Assembly (NCBI GenBank): GCA_963169105.1 | Contig: OY720633.1 | Location: 139,730,700 to 139,794,699, forward strand | Length of the DNA stretch: 64,000 nucleotides | Reading direction: 5' to 3' | From: Ceriagrion tenellum | Lineage: Eukaryota; Arthropoda; Insecta; Odonata; Coenagrionidae | In this document: positions 37,154 through 46,842 of the stretch, piece by piece | Layout: each line of letters starts with the position of its first letter | Numbering within the stretch: position 1 is the stretch's first letter | Translations under genes and position numbers: made by a program | Notes under the pieces: model-generated | What the model saw: only the letters and a program-made list of their open reading frames with translations | The model's database searches: none | Told to the model about the DNA's origin: nothing

Positions 37154-37354
37154 TTAATGGCCATGAATGGTTATTTTCATGAGGGAGTAATTAAAAATTT
37201 ACAGTGGAAAGATCATCCAAGTGGACCATTTGTCAAATCTTCCCAAATATTCCATAAGTGTGCTCATAGTCTAAAGAAATGGGTACATATTTAAAAGAGT
37301 ATTGGCACCAGTTCTCCAAAGTCTAATATGTAAATATTCTTCTTCTATTTTCAG

Positions 37355-37423
37355 AAAATTGCATCCGACTTGCAGTATGGAGACAAAGCTACGTTACTGG
37401 CAGATGCTTCAGAGGAAGAATGA
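37355..37423 (+). CDS. Candidate terminal coding exon of an unidentified gene
   Basis: A strong 3' splice site precedes it: a CTAAT branch-point-like motif at 37323, a pyrimidine tract and TTTTCAG ending at 37354. In phase 0 the exon reads KIASDLQYGDKATLLADASE plus EE, then TGA at 37421-37423. This acidic tail with even codon use differs from the AT-rich surroundings. A long CpG-poor, AT-rich sequence with polyadenylation signals follows, as expected for a 3' UTR. Phase 1 and 2 readings stop at 37449 and 37436 and look less protein-like. Upstream exons were not found between 35.4 and 37.3 kb, so they would lie beyond a long intron. The protein family is not recognised. Confidence 0.45.
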   Translation, partial: KIASDLQYGDKATLLADASEEE

Positions 37424-38950
37424 AACATGGAGGACCTAGGTTGTCCCAGTAATGTCCAACCCTACAGATCTGAGGCATCTGTCACCTATCAAGGCTGATT
37501 GGTTGGGCTTGTTTGCAAGTTTGTGGCTGAGTATGAATGGAAATGGTGATTGCCCAAGTACATTTACTCTTCTCATCCATTGCAATATGATTTCAATAAG
37601 CCAGCGTGACTGTGAATGTTGAATGTGAGTACACTGCAAGTGAACCGATAAGCAAACCCTGTAATGAAATGTTCAAGCACTAGCATGTATTTCCATCTTG
37701 TCTTTCAGAAAAAAGACTTCATTGGTTCATACATTATTATTAGCATGCCCACCGGTCACTTTTAAGAAGTCTTTTGAAATGAGTGAACAGTTGAGTATGC
37801 ACTTGCCAGTTTAAAAGCTTCGTAAGTGTCAGTGTTTCAAATGGGAAACTGGTTGTCATTTGTACATACTACTGATAGCCTCTGTAATCATATTAGTTCC
37901 TTCATGCCTGTAATTAATCCCATCACGATTCCACTACAATAACTTTCATATAAATTTATATGTCTATCTTTTGATGTGATATAAAGATTCAAAGTAATAT
38001 TTTGACCAAATAGCCACTTATTAACCATATTGAATTAATAATGATTGTGATAAGGCTTATAGCACAAGAAAATGTTTTATTTGATCAAAACTGTGCATGG
38101 AATTGTGAAAAAGTCTTCAATTACAATAGGCACACTTATGCTTTTACTTGCTTATCTGGACCTCACATTTCAGCCTACCAAAAAGTGCAGTGTCATTCTC
38201 ATTTCTCAGCAAAGAAATGAAACGCAGAAAATGTGCCTAGATTAAAAATTTTCATTGTGTAAAATAATGTGCAGTGATTTACAAGAATATCTAATTTGAG
38301 GTCATATGGTTTACACCTTATTCAATTGTTCTGCCGAACACAACACGGAAGTAATGCTTCATTCAAGACTTTGCTTTGGCACACTTATCTTAAAAGAAAC
38401 CTGCAAACACTGGGACTATAGAGGTCAGAAAAAGAAAGTGATGGACTGATGTGTTTCTTTGAATGGTGTAAATAAATAGGTCCTTATCCCAGAGGAATAA
38501 GGGACTTAGCTGATAATTTGATCATGTTTATCTGGAAAAAATAGCTAAGTGTAAATTTAAGGAATACTTATGCAAATATCTTGAGGAAAACAGCCATATC
38601 AGCGTTCCTTTCATTTTGTTTCACTTTTCAGAAGTGTATGTATTGATAAATTGCTAAACATTCTTGTTTTGGAATCAAAAGAAAAATTGCCTGACACCTT
38701 TGTCCTGTTTTCAATTTTGGATTTACGAGGGCAAATGAGAATCCCATTTTTATTTACCTGTTATAAATATCATTGTACAATAATTTATGATGATTTAACA
38801 TGTTATCTTAAGGCATTTTTGAGGGATCATATTGTGCATTATGTGTTAATAGATATAACGTTATATTATATAAATCCTTGTGGAAAATGTCTGTGAAAAT
38901 GTATTGATAACAAAAGCATGTCTTGAATAAATTATTTTGTAAAAATTGTA
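37424..38950 (+). other. Probable 3' untranslated region
   Basis: AT-rich, TG-rich and almost CpG-free sequence following the candidate stop codon, with no coding frames of note. An AATAAA at 38926 is followed by a T-rich stretch, so cleavage near 38950 is plausible. Earlier AATAAA words occur (for example near 38470). The call depends on the exon at 37355 being real. Confidence 0.4.
38926..38931 (+). promoter_or_regulatory. AATAAA polyadenylation signal (candidate)
   Basis: AATAAA followed by TTATTTTGT within 10 bp, about 1.5 kb after the candidate stop codon. Confidence 0.4.
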
Positions 38951-39940
38951 AAAAATTAAATGCAAAAATATCTACTGATGTGACATGAAATACTAGACCT
39001 TATATATACAACTTTGCGATTTTGACTGTGATTTCACCGTCATATCATTATTTCTTATGCATTAGAGTGATATAAGAAAATGCTTCATGATTTTAAGCCA
39101 TGTAGTTTGCATGATTTTTTTCAAAAAGCCATAATTCTATGAAATGATGCAATGTCTCCTTGCTTGTGGATCACATGAGTATTTTAGCTTTTGCATAAAT
39201 GGATGTAAAGAGGCATTAAATAATTTACTCCACTTCCGTATAGTGTATGAGAAGTGTCATGAATGTCTTATGTGGTGCTTTGTGAATAATGTGTGATTGG
39301 GGTATGTTAGGAAGCTGATTTTTTTTACACACAGCAAAAGACAAAGTTAAAATTGCATAAAACATAGAAGGTGATACCTAGGGTCCACAAAAATCTTAGC
39401 AACTCAGTGTAATAACGACAATATTTGCCTTGATAAAAAAGTAACATTGTTGTGTAGTTAATATTCGTATGTATAATTTTGGTGATACACTTGATGGCTA
39501 TGAATTTATAAGGCACTTCTTATTGTAACTTTCATGACTTTTCTGGAAACTTGCTTAAGTGAAGAAGAAACAATTGTACCCTTTATCTTATGCTACTAAA
39601 AAAAGTGCCTGTCAATCAAAATTGTAGTTGGTGTGGTTATCTTCATTGAACTATGAAGCTTTCAAATGTTTGTGTCAGGGAAATAAATCATGTACATTTT
39701 TTCTAAAGTAAATTAGAGAAACACTGTTATAAACAAAGCTAAAATGGAATGTGTTATTTATTCATGAAAGGAAGTTATCAAACTATCGAGAGAATATTTG
39801 TCAAAAGCTTTAACTTCTAAGACTCTTGAACAAGCTGCAAAAACTCCAATTGCTAGTGAAAATGAAAAGCCCAGTAATGATTACCATTTGGCCAGAGAAA
39901 AGCTTCATAATGTTTATGACTGGAATTTCCATATTTGCAG
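38951..39940. other. Downstream AT-rich sequence; possible extended 3' UTR
   Basis: No coding signal. Composition continues unchanged from the probable 3' UTR up to a second AATAAA at 39682-39687 that is followed by TGTACATTTTTTC, a better GU/U-rich downstream element. The transcript may therefore extend to about 39.7 kb. Confidence 0.35.
39682..39687 (+). promoter_or_regulatory. AATAAA polyadenylation signal (alternative, distal)
   Basis: AATAAA with a TGTACATTTTTTC downstream element 3-15 bp later. Confidence 0.35.
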
Positions 39941-40210
39941 CTAATGTTTGATTTCTCTTGCAGCATTTTTAGTATATTCAAGAAATACAGAAATGTTATT
40001 ATACAAGCATAATTCTTTCCACTTGTGATTGATCTTCAACATACTCAGCTGATGCATGACATGGCCTTTCATTGAATTTGCTCCATTAAGGACTCCTGAG
40101 ACTAAATTTGTTAGCTTAAGCTGTAGATAAGCAATTCTCAGAGGTATCTGCTTTCTAGTTGTTGATTTGACCAAGTAAATGAACTTCCCATTTAAGAATT
40201 CTACTATCAT
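39941..40210 (-). CDS. Open frame of 89 codons, unknown
   Basis: ATG-initiated frame in the CpG-poor domain. It has a plausible amino-acid mix (LVKSTTRKQIPLRIAYLQLK; later KINHKWKELCLYNN) and ends KNAAREIKH before TAG. No family was recognised. It lies antisense to the probable transcript at 37-39 kb. It might be an exon of a minus-strand gene or an old element fragment; chance is also possible in CpG-poor DNA with few stops. Confidence 0.2.
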   Translation of the reverse strand: MIVEFLNGKFIYLVKSTTRKQIPLRIAYLQLKLTNLVSGVLNGANSMKGHVMHQLSMLKINHKWKELCLYNNISVFLEYTKNAAREIKH

Positions 40211-40894
40211 GCGAGGTATCTGTTGGTAAAGATTGATTTAAATAGAAGAGAGAAAGAGCACTCTCAATTTTTACTGAAGCAGACTTTCATCCTGCAATAC
40301 AATTCCTCCCATCGTCTCAGCATTTGCCTAACTTACATTTCTCTTCATTCCATCTATAAAATTTCTTCCCTTCCCCCCTAATCCAATATCCTCCCCTCCT
40401 CCATGGGCTTCAGCAACCCTCCCTCCTCATTACCTATTCCAATCACTGACTGTGCTTCCTCCTCAGCTTATCCAGAAGTTTTCTCAACTCATCAGCCATA
40501 CCTTTCTCGTTCATATTTCTAATTGTCCACTACATTTTCTCCATCATTCTTGTAGATTAAAATGACTCATTAAACTAAAGATGGGGAAGGGTAGTTGAGT
40601 GCGAAAGTAAAATACAGAGGCATTTACTAAGGCAAAGAAGAAGAAGTATCAAGAGTAGGTTCATTAATTTATAGTTACAGATCATGGGGTGAAATCAGTG
40701 GAAGATGCATCAGGAAGTTTGAATTAAGGAATACTGTAAGCCGTGAAATCAATGGTAGACATAGTAAACTGTGGTACTAGTGGTAGAAATCTAACACTTC
40801 GAGAAATTTGTTTGTCCATCAGCTTAGTGGTTGCAGCCAATGATGGAAGCATTAGAGGTGCAGTGCAAAAGATATGTGATGAAGGTAAGCCATG
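40211..40894. other. No recognisable gene; possibly decayed LINE sequence
   Basis: A pyrimidine-rich part (40270-40500) is followed by sequence that leads into the LINE fragment at 40.9 kb, with no clear RT blocks. Confidence 0.4.
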
Positions 40895-41260
40895 AGATGA
40901 CCAAGATGATGAGATTCTCTTGAAATTAGAGGGCCTGGCTTTATATAAGGGTGGGAGGGTTCAACATCACACAAGTTGAGTAGTTTATCTATCTTGGTAG
41001 TATTTAGGAGGAGAAAGATGCAGAATCGCCCTGGCTAAAGAAGCATTTTCAAATAGGAGGGAATTGATCAGGGGAGGCAGGCTTATAAGAGAAATCAATA
41101 AAAGGCTGGTGAAAACTTTACTATGGACTGTGGTACTGTATGAGTCCAAGACTAGGTCAATGTGAGGGGAGGAGGTACATAGACTTGAGCCATTCAAAAG
41201 GTAGGTTTGGAAAAATAGGGAGAAAAATGGAACAATGAGCCAGAATTTGGGGCGTCAGTT
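40895..41260 (+). mobile_element. RTE/BovB-type LINE fragment (post-RT region)
   Basis: Frames with several shifts encode YLG, then RIALAKEAFSNRRELIRG (about 41031-41075) and KRLVKTLLWTVVLYES (about 41099-41146). These match the DIRRRIALAxEAFSRRRELM...KRRLVKSMIWTIVLYG order seen in the longer copy at 60.7-60.8 kb. A stop replaces the usual ETWT segment. Dead, strongly diverged and partly CpG-decayed copy. Confidence 0.8.
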
Positions 41261-42551
41261 AAAGAGCTGTCCTAAAGCCTACCAATCAGCTAGTAGAACT
41301 TTTAAAAGAAATGAATTGGGAAAAAAATATTCAGTATTTATTCAGAGCAACATTTTTTTCCTCTCCATCAGTTCCAATATTGACTGCCCTCATTAGTGCC
41401 TCAAGTATTGAACCTACTCATTTGTCCTGTGTCTTCTCATCCTCAGTTATGACTATCATCATTTACCTTCAGCTACAACTCACCAATTTGCTTCCCACAC
41501 CTCTAATATGGGCTATCTTGGGGTGACCGCCATTTCTTGGTTTCCCTCCAGTTCTGACAATCTTTCAATTTTAATATTAGTAGAGACATTTCAACTTATC
41601 TATGCAAAATACTTCAGCTCATGGGATAATATTTCATAATTAGGGGCAAAGAGTTGGTCTAATACTAGATTGGCTGAGAAAAACCTGCATATGGTATGTG
41701 TTGCATGATTACTGTGCTGCAATAAATCAATGCATATAATGCTGGAAATCCATTCTGAAGAAAATAATTTAAAAGAATGCCATTTTCTGCAATGACATGC
41801 ATTAACTATGTGGCATAAACTAACGAATGCATGATACAAGTAATCAAATCTGGTGGCATCACATCTACGAAATTTGCAGTGTCACAAATTATCTCTTTAG
41901 CTATATAAAATCACATTCTTCTGGATATAATTAAAAACTTCCACCACTCACCTTCTTGAGTTTTCTGTTAAGAGTTGTCATGTAGCACACTGCAATAGAC
42001 CACAATTCATCTGAAAAACTTGGCCACATGTAGGTCCAAACTGCTACATGGGTGTGCCACTACTGGTATTGCTTGGCTTGAAAAGCAGGTGATAGGTTTG
42101 GATGACATTCCTACTCAGTGTTATTTCTACAAATTTGCAATTCTCTCCCTGGGTCCAAATGAAGGATGAGGTCATCATTTCATTCATCTGCCAGTAATCT
42201 CATAGGAATGGTAAGGCCATAGTGGCCTAAAAACTTGGTGCCTTGATATCTAGTCACTGTATGTCTCCAGTTGTAGTTCTCACCCCTCTGCTACACGTAT
42301 GTTTGTAATAATCATGTAAGGGGAAGACTCACTGGAGATAGCCTGTATACAGGCACCCCTGAGGTTTCCTCAGCTCTGTTCAATGCATTCCTCAGGTACA
42401 TGATCCAACTGAACGGAAGCCACATCACAGCCCAGAGATTGTTCAGAGCTCCTCTTGAAGATGCTGTACTCATAAATAATAGAAAAAGTTTAATTACCAT
42501 AAACATCTGTAAATATATTGGAAGGAAAGTGATTTTTTTATTTCCTTTCCC
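41261..42551. other. No recognisable gene
   Basis: AT-rich, CpG-poor sequence; small frames on both strands without motifs. Confidence 0.5.
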
Positions 42552-42690
42552 TTAAAGCCAGAAGTGGTGGCTCTGGGTTAAGTCCTTACATGATAATCTA
42601 CGGGTCATAGGTTTAAGATCTACGTACCTACATATATTTTTCCCTACCCAGACCTTGGTGTTTCTATCAAGTTCTGGTGGATTTGACCCC
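42552..42690 (+). mobile_element. Probable tRNA-headed SINE remnant
   Basis: A-box-like TGGCTCTGGG (42568-42577) and B-box-like GGTTTAAGATC (42610-42620) are separated by about 40 bp, with GTTAAGTCCTTACATGATAA between them. This is the arrangement of a pol III tRNA-like head. No acceptor stem or complete cloverleaf closes around it, so it is not a functional tRNA. The body does not match the SINE at 30.0/47.6 kb, so it would be a second family. No second copy exists in this window to confirm it. Confidence 0.5.
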
Positions 42691-42801
42691 TGAGAAAACT
42701 TATGACTAGTCAGAAATGGTTTAACAGACTTTCAGGATTATATGTCAGGACAATGTCATCAAATTTTACATTTACATAAACACTGGATCGTTTACATATC
42801 C
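42691..42801. other. Short unassigned spacer
   Basis: Nothing recognised. Confidence 0.4.
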
Positions 42802-43262
42802 TTATGTAGAGAATATTTCTTTGCCAGAAGCTGTCACCAACTTCAGCTTTTGATTATTGCAAAACAAGTTTATAATAGCTCTACATTTTTGAGTATCTTT
42901 TGAAGCTAAGATGTGAGATATTTCACCCATTTCCCCATTTTTTAGCATAACCACTCTGTCATTTCTCCTTTTCAACATAATGTGCTGAGCAGAATAGTAT
43001 ACATCATTTTGGCATACAACTTTTTTATATTCCATGAATAGAGATACATCTATTTCAATATGCTTCGTCACCTCACTGTCCAAAATGGTCTCCCGTCCAC
43101 ATCCCAACAGTCGACAACTGGAGACTTAAATAGTTTTTTTCTTAGGCAAGTGCCCCACCAGTCTCTCATGAAAGGTACACACTTTGTCACTCACTTCCCA
43201 TATTTGGATCATTGCATCATTTGCTTGGCTGAGCATAAATCGAAACGCAATTTGAAAAGTAC
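42802..43262 (-). pseudogene. Transposon-associated protein C-terminal fragment (resembles DUF4218/TNP2-type)
   Basis: A frame of about 102 codons (43107 to 42802) runs CGRETILDSEVTKHIEI, YKKVVCQNDVYYSAQHIML, RRNDRVVMLKNGEMGEI, then SHILASKD. It continues upstream in the same phase, through one stop at 43126, to about 43262. The layout of a LGxG-like opening, a YxxVxxxxxxYxxxxY core and a VVxLxxGxxGEIxxIL strand resembles the C-terminal module of multi-copy insect proteins related to CACTA-type transposons. That assignment is from memory of the family pattern and is moderate. No usable start and no upstream transposase core are present; 43262 abuts tandem repeats. Confidence 0.5.
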
Positions 43263-43445
43263 ACAGTAGAGGTTCGCTAGCCCTACTGAACACAGTAAAA
43301 CACAGTAGCCCTACCGAACACATTTGAGTACAGTAGACCTTCAGTAGCCCTACCAAACACAGTAGAGTACAGTAGTGCTCCGGTAGCCCTACCGAACACA
43401 GTAGGATGTTTCAAAAAGCAGGTTGGCTACCGAACCCAGTAGGAA
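43263..43445 (+). repeat. Degenerate tandem array, TAGCCCTACCGAACACAGTA unit
   Basis: At least five imperfect copies of a roughly 20-50 bp unit containing TAGCCCTAC(C/T)(G/A)AACACAGTAG, with spacers GTACAGTAG. The unit retains CpG in an otherwise CpG-poor domain. Confidence 0.85.
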
Positions 43446-44835
43446 AAATTTTCAGTAAGGTTAAGCTGAAAGTATGGCAGTGATGTGATTAGGACTAAGT
43501 GTCACTAGCATGTCCTTCAAGGTCCTAGTAAAGGTGAATGATCTTGACTATGCCTTTTCTCATGGTGCTTGTCATCAAAAAAAGAATGTAAACAAATTTG
43601 AACTTCTAAATTGGTTTCTTTGGAACATAGAGTGTGTTGTGTTTCTCCTACCCCTATTATTCTTTTCAAATATCTTTGTGACTGACCCTTCGTGCATGCT
43701 CAGAACGTTTCTAGCGGCGTCATGGCAGGAGGTGGGGTGAGGAGAGAGGGAGTTGGACGTTGCCATGATTTCTCTCAGGGAGATCACCACAGCACATCAG
43801 ACGCACAAATGAAATGGAGGTTTGGCAACACAGTTAACTGAAACGCGAAGTGTACATAACGGAGGACTGAGAGTGACTAAATTTCCGAGAGGCTATGCTC
43901 CACCTCCTGCATTCTGGTTGGCTTTCGCAAAACCTCATGCCACCTTCCCTCACCCCCAAAAACCTTAGGTCTGCCTCTCAGTTGCAAAGATATTTGAAAA
44001 GGATTCTAATTGTGAATCAACTCTTCAGCAATAGAGTAGCAACCTTATTATAATGATGTCTTGCTTAAAAATATGGAATTAAGCCAGGTAGCAAGGTTAT
44101 TATAGCAATGCTCATTTAAGTAAAAAAAGACAATGCTGGATCATGGTTGACATTTGTGACAGGTAATGCAAGCTCTTTTGAGAATTTTAGATGACAAAAC
44201 TAGCTGTTGGGTGACAGAATCTGAGGGATAACACTACTCCAGATTCAGTTCAATTTTTTATCTGTAAGATGTACAAAGACAGTGTTCCAAATTTTACCTT
44301 TAAGAACTACCTAGGTAGCCTGTAATAGCTCAAAATGCTGTTTGAAATTTCTCTATGAAACTTGTGCAAAACAATATTTTTTTCTGCAGGCACATTGTTA
44401 ACCATAGGGGAAGTATACACTGTTGCTTGCATCTCAAAAATGTTGGTTGCATGCTAAATGAGTCAAAGTAAAACATATGTTCACTTTTATTTGACTACTA
44501 TCAATAGCAAATCAATCACTTATTAAATATAGAGAAACATTTTTGAGCTGCTCAACAATTCAAAACAAAGAAGATGATACCTTCTGGCAGCTTGGAGATA
44601 ATTGTCCATTTAGGAAAACCAAACAGAATGTGTGGACTGTGTTATCATGAATATTAATGGCAGAATTCGCTGCATGAGAAATGTAAATCAGCTAGTTCAG
44701 CGATTATGGCTGTAAATTGTTTGTTTTTTGGCAAATAAGATACCAATTTCCTCATGTAATCATATTTTCACATGCTTATGTGCCAATTTGTCCTCGATAA
44801 TTCTGTTCCACTTTATGATTCACACTGTCAACCCC
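43446..44835. other. No recognisable gene
   Basis: Mixed composition with a CpG-containing patch at 43.68-43.92 kb. Frames at 43510-43740 (+) and 43575-43790 (-) lack motifs. Confidence 0.5.
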
Positions 44836-44839
44836 TTAA

Positions 44840-45071
44840 TCCTTTGATTGTGGCATGACTTGATATCACATCATGGTATTTTTACGCTGATTCTAATGAT
44901 GTGTTATCACGTCATGGATACCGTGAGTGTTCCAGCTTTCACTAGGGGGCTTAGTGAATGTTCCCTAGAGAAAGCTGGAACACTCACGTTACCCTTAACG
45001 TGACATCATGTCATCAGCACCAGAATGAAGACAACCATGACGTGCTATCACTTCATGCCTCATTCAAAGGG
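44840..45071. mobile_element. piggyBac-type MITE, copy 2 (TTAA-flanked palindrome)
   Basis: 232 bp between TTAA at 44836-44839 and TTAA at 45072-45075. The left terminus is TCCTTTGATTGTGGCATGAC, the right terminus its diverged inverse ending CAAAGG. The arms carry the same GATATCACATCATGG and GAGTGTTCCAGCTTTCACTA blocks as copy 1 at 36935. It retains more CpG than its surroundings, in motifs such as TCACGTCATGG, which suggests a younger insertion into the methylated domain. Confidence 0.85.
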
Positions 45072-45596
45072 TTAACCTCAGTAGAGGCTTGATAACCCAG
45101 CAGAGGGGCATTGTACTTCCATGGTATTTCATTGTCTGGCATCAAAGTAGACTCTTGTTTTGCTTTTGATTATAGGTCCTTGTATGGTACAAGGAGTGAA
45201 ATTAAGATGATGCAAATAAGGAAGTGGTGAAGGAAATTGGATACCATTATCAGTTGGTCCATATGATTACCAGTGAAGAGGATTGTAGAATGATCTCAGA
45301 ACAGTTTTCCCATACACACTGAAAATCATGCCACTATTATTGCCAAGGTAGGTAAATCAAGCAGTTAAAAAGCAAAACTGAATTTTTCTCAAGAAATTTG
45401 ACTTTTAATAAAAAATGCAGGATGAAAGCAGTGTCCTATATTTTGTTCGACAAAAATATCAATGCTTTCAAATTTAGTATTGCAATGAAATACCTGTGAA
45501 AGAAAATGTGCTACATTATCAGTTAAAACTATGTTTTGTGCCAGTATCCCTTAAAACAGACTCCAGTTTGACACATCCATGTGGGATCGAGGATGG
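45072..45596. other. No recognisable gene
   Basis: AT-rich CpG-poor sequence; nothing specific. Confidence 0.5.
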
Positions 45597-45800
45597 AAGG
45601 ATGTCTATTTCTAACCTTCTTTCATCTTAAAAAGAGAGATGGGCAAAGGGTTAATTTAGACGGTGATATAGAGAAGGATATTGGGTAGGCAGGGCAGAGG
45701 AAAAAAGAGAATTGGTTTCATGGACAAAATGATGAAGTGTAGGATGTATGCTGAGATGAAGAAGGAAATATTATCAGTCAACAGGGCACTGCATATTTAA
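45597..45800 (+). mobile_element. RTE/BovB-type LINE C-terminal fragment
   Basis: Encodes, with stops, RKKRIGFMDKMMKCRMYAEM followed by KKEILSVNRAL. This closely parallels the segment at 61078-61160 (RKRIGFMDGMKKGRLYAKEK). The two copies are clearly the same LINE family. Only the last 60-70 codons remain. Confidence 0.8.
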
Positions 45801-46300
45801 TATTCTAGGGATTTTCGCTTACTTCCTTTGAAACCAACCTTAAATGGTATATGAAATAAGAATAACAGTTACCTACTAATCCATATATTTTCTGTGAATG
45901 CATTGAATTAATGGAACAGCTATTGAATGAATGATACACTAATTGATGGTACATTCAGCAATATTTTACTCCACCTCAAATACAACTAGTATTGTTAAAG
46001 AAAAGGTTAAGTGTTCAGAAAAATGTGACTGTCTTATGAACTGAGAATAGTTGCATGAGATGCACATTTGAATAACACATAGATAATAATTGAATGTTAT
46101 CTCACAACATATATTATATTTGGTTGATACTTAAACTTGCTGAATTTATTGTTGGTGCTTAAAAATGGCGTTAAATCTCTAAACACTCATTTCAGTCTAG
46201 CTTTGACTGACCCGCACACGACACAAACTTCTTTATAGAAGCTGTTGATGTTGCCAAATGCTTCATTTGAGGTAAGTTACACCTAAGCTTAGGTAGCTGT
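45801..46300. other. No recognisable gene
   Basis: AT-rich; CpG content begins to rise at about 46150. Confidence 0.5.
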
Positions 46301-46301
46301 G

Positions 46302-46450
46302 CGAGTGCTTCGAAATCGATTCGAATCGACTCGAATCAGGCTTAATTCGATTCGATTCGCCTGCGAATCGGGATGCTTCGAAACCGAATGATTCGAAATA
46401 TTCGAATTTGATAGATTCGTCTTCGAATCGTTGCATGCATTCAGACAAAC
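46302..46450. repeat. Cluster of TTCGAATCG palindromic words
   Basis: A run of overlapping ATTCGAATCG, GATTCGAATCG and TTCGAAA words in both orientations, effectively a degenerate tandem palindrome array. A minus-strand open frame across it is rich in F, E, S and R purely because of the repeat. Confidence 0.9.
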
Positions 46451-46499
46451 TTTCGCGGATCATCTTCCTCTTGCAGTCCAGATTTAGTAATGTTGCCTG

Positions 46500-46705
46500 C
46501 TCCGGCTACACCATCGTAGCCTCGATCTCCCGCAATACTTTTCTCTCCATAAGTTTACACGCTTAAACGTAATAAAGAATCATTTTCGTAGCATGATCTC
46601 AACATGTTCATTCCATCTTTCTTTAAAATTTATTTCCACGGCTGTCACATGTTGAACTTCAAACTCCTGCCTTATTTCTTCATCTCTTTGTCTTCCAAAC
46701 GGATA
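46500..46705 (-). mobile_element. LINE post-RT fragment
   Basis: Minus-strand translation gives RQRDEEIRQEFEVQHV followed by FKERWNEHVEIMLRK. This is the standard LINE C-terminal block (RxxxEEIRxxLxxxxxxxxIxxxxxRWxxHxxRM). The frame then breaks. It is the only post-RT LINE fragment of this type on the minus strand in the window. Confidence 0.65.
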
Positions 46706-46842
46706 CAGCCATTTATATATATAAAAAGTTCATTGCTGATGTTTCAATCTGACTGAAGTCTTTTACACTGCGAAAATAATTATCCGTGTTCGCGGAAATT
46801 TTATAAAGAGTTCTTTACAAAGATCATTCAACTATTTACTTT

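Larger units (their letters stand above)
35430..46150. other. CpG-depleted domain (likely germline-methylated)
   Basis: CpG is rare while TpG/CpA is abundant. By hand count 38041-38640 has 4 CpG, against about 24 in the 600 bp at 48361-48960, a region of similar AT content. The transition at the left is near 35430 and at the right near 46150. In many invertebrates methylation is confined to transcribed gene bodies, where CpG decays. This domain is therefore the best candidate for a transcription unit, and it contains a terminal-exon-like signal at 37355. Transposon fragments within it are also CpG-poor, except the piggyBac-type MITE at 44840. Confidence 0.7.

Noticed and set aside
40985..41197. 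Minus-strand 70-codon frame
   Set aside because: Antisense shadow of the RTE LINE fragment on the + strand.
46263..46463. 66-codon frame rich in F/E/S/R
   Set aside because: Translation of the TTCGAATCG repeat cluster, not a protein.
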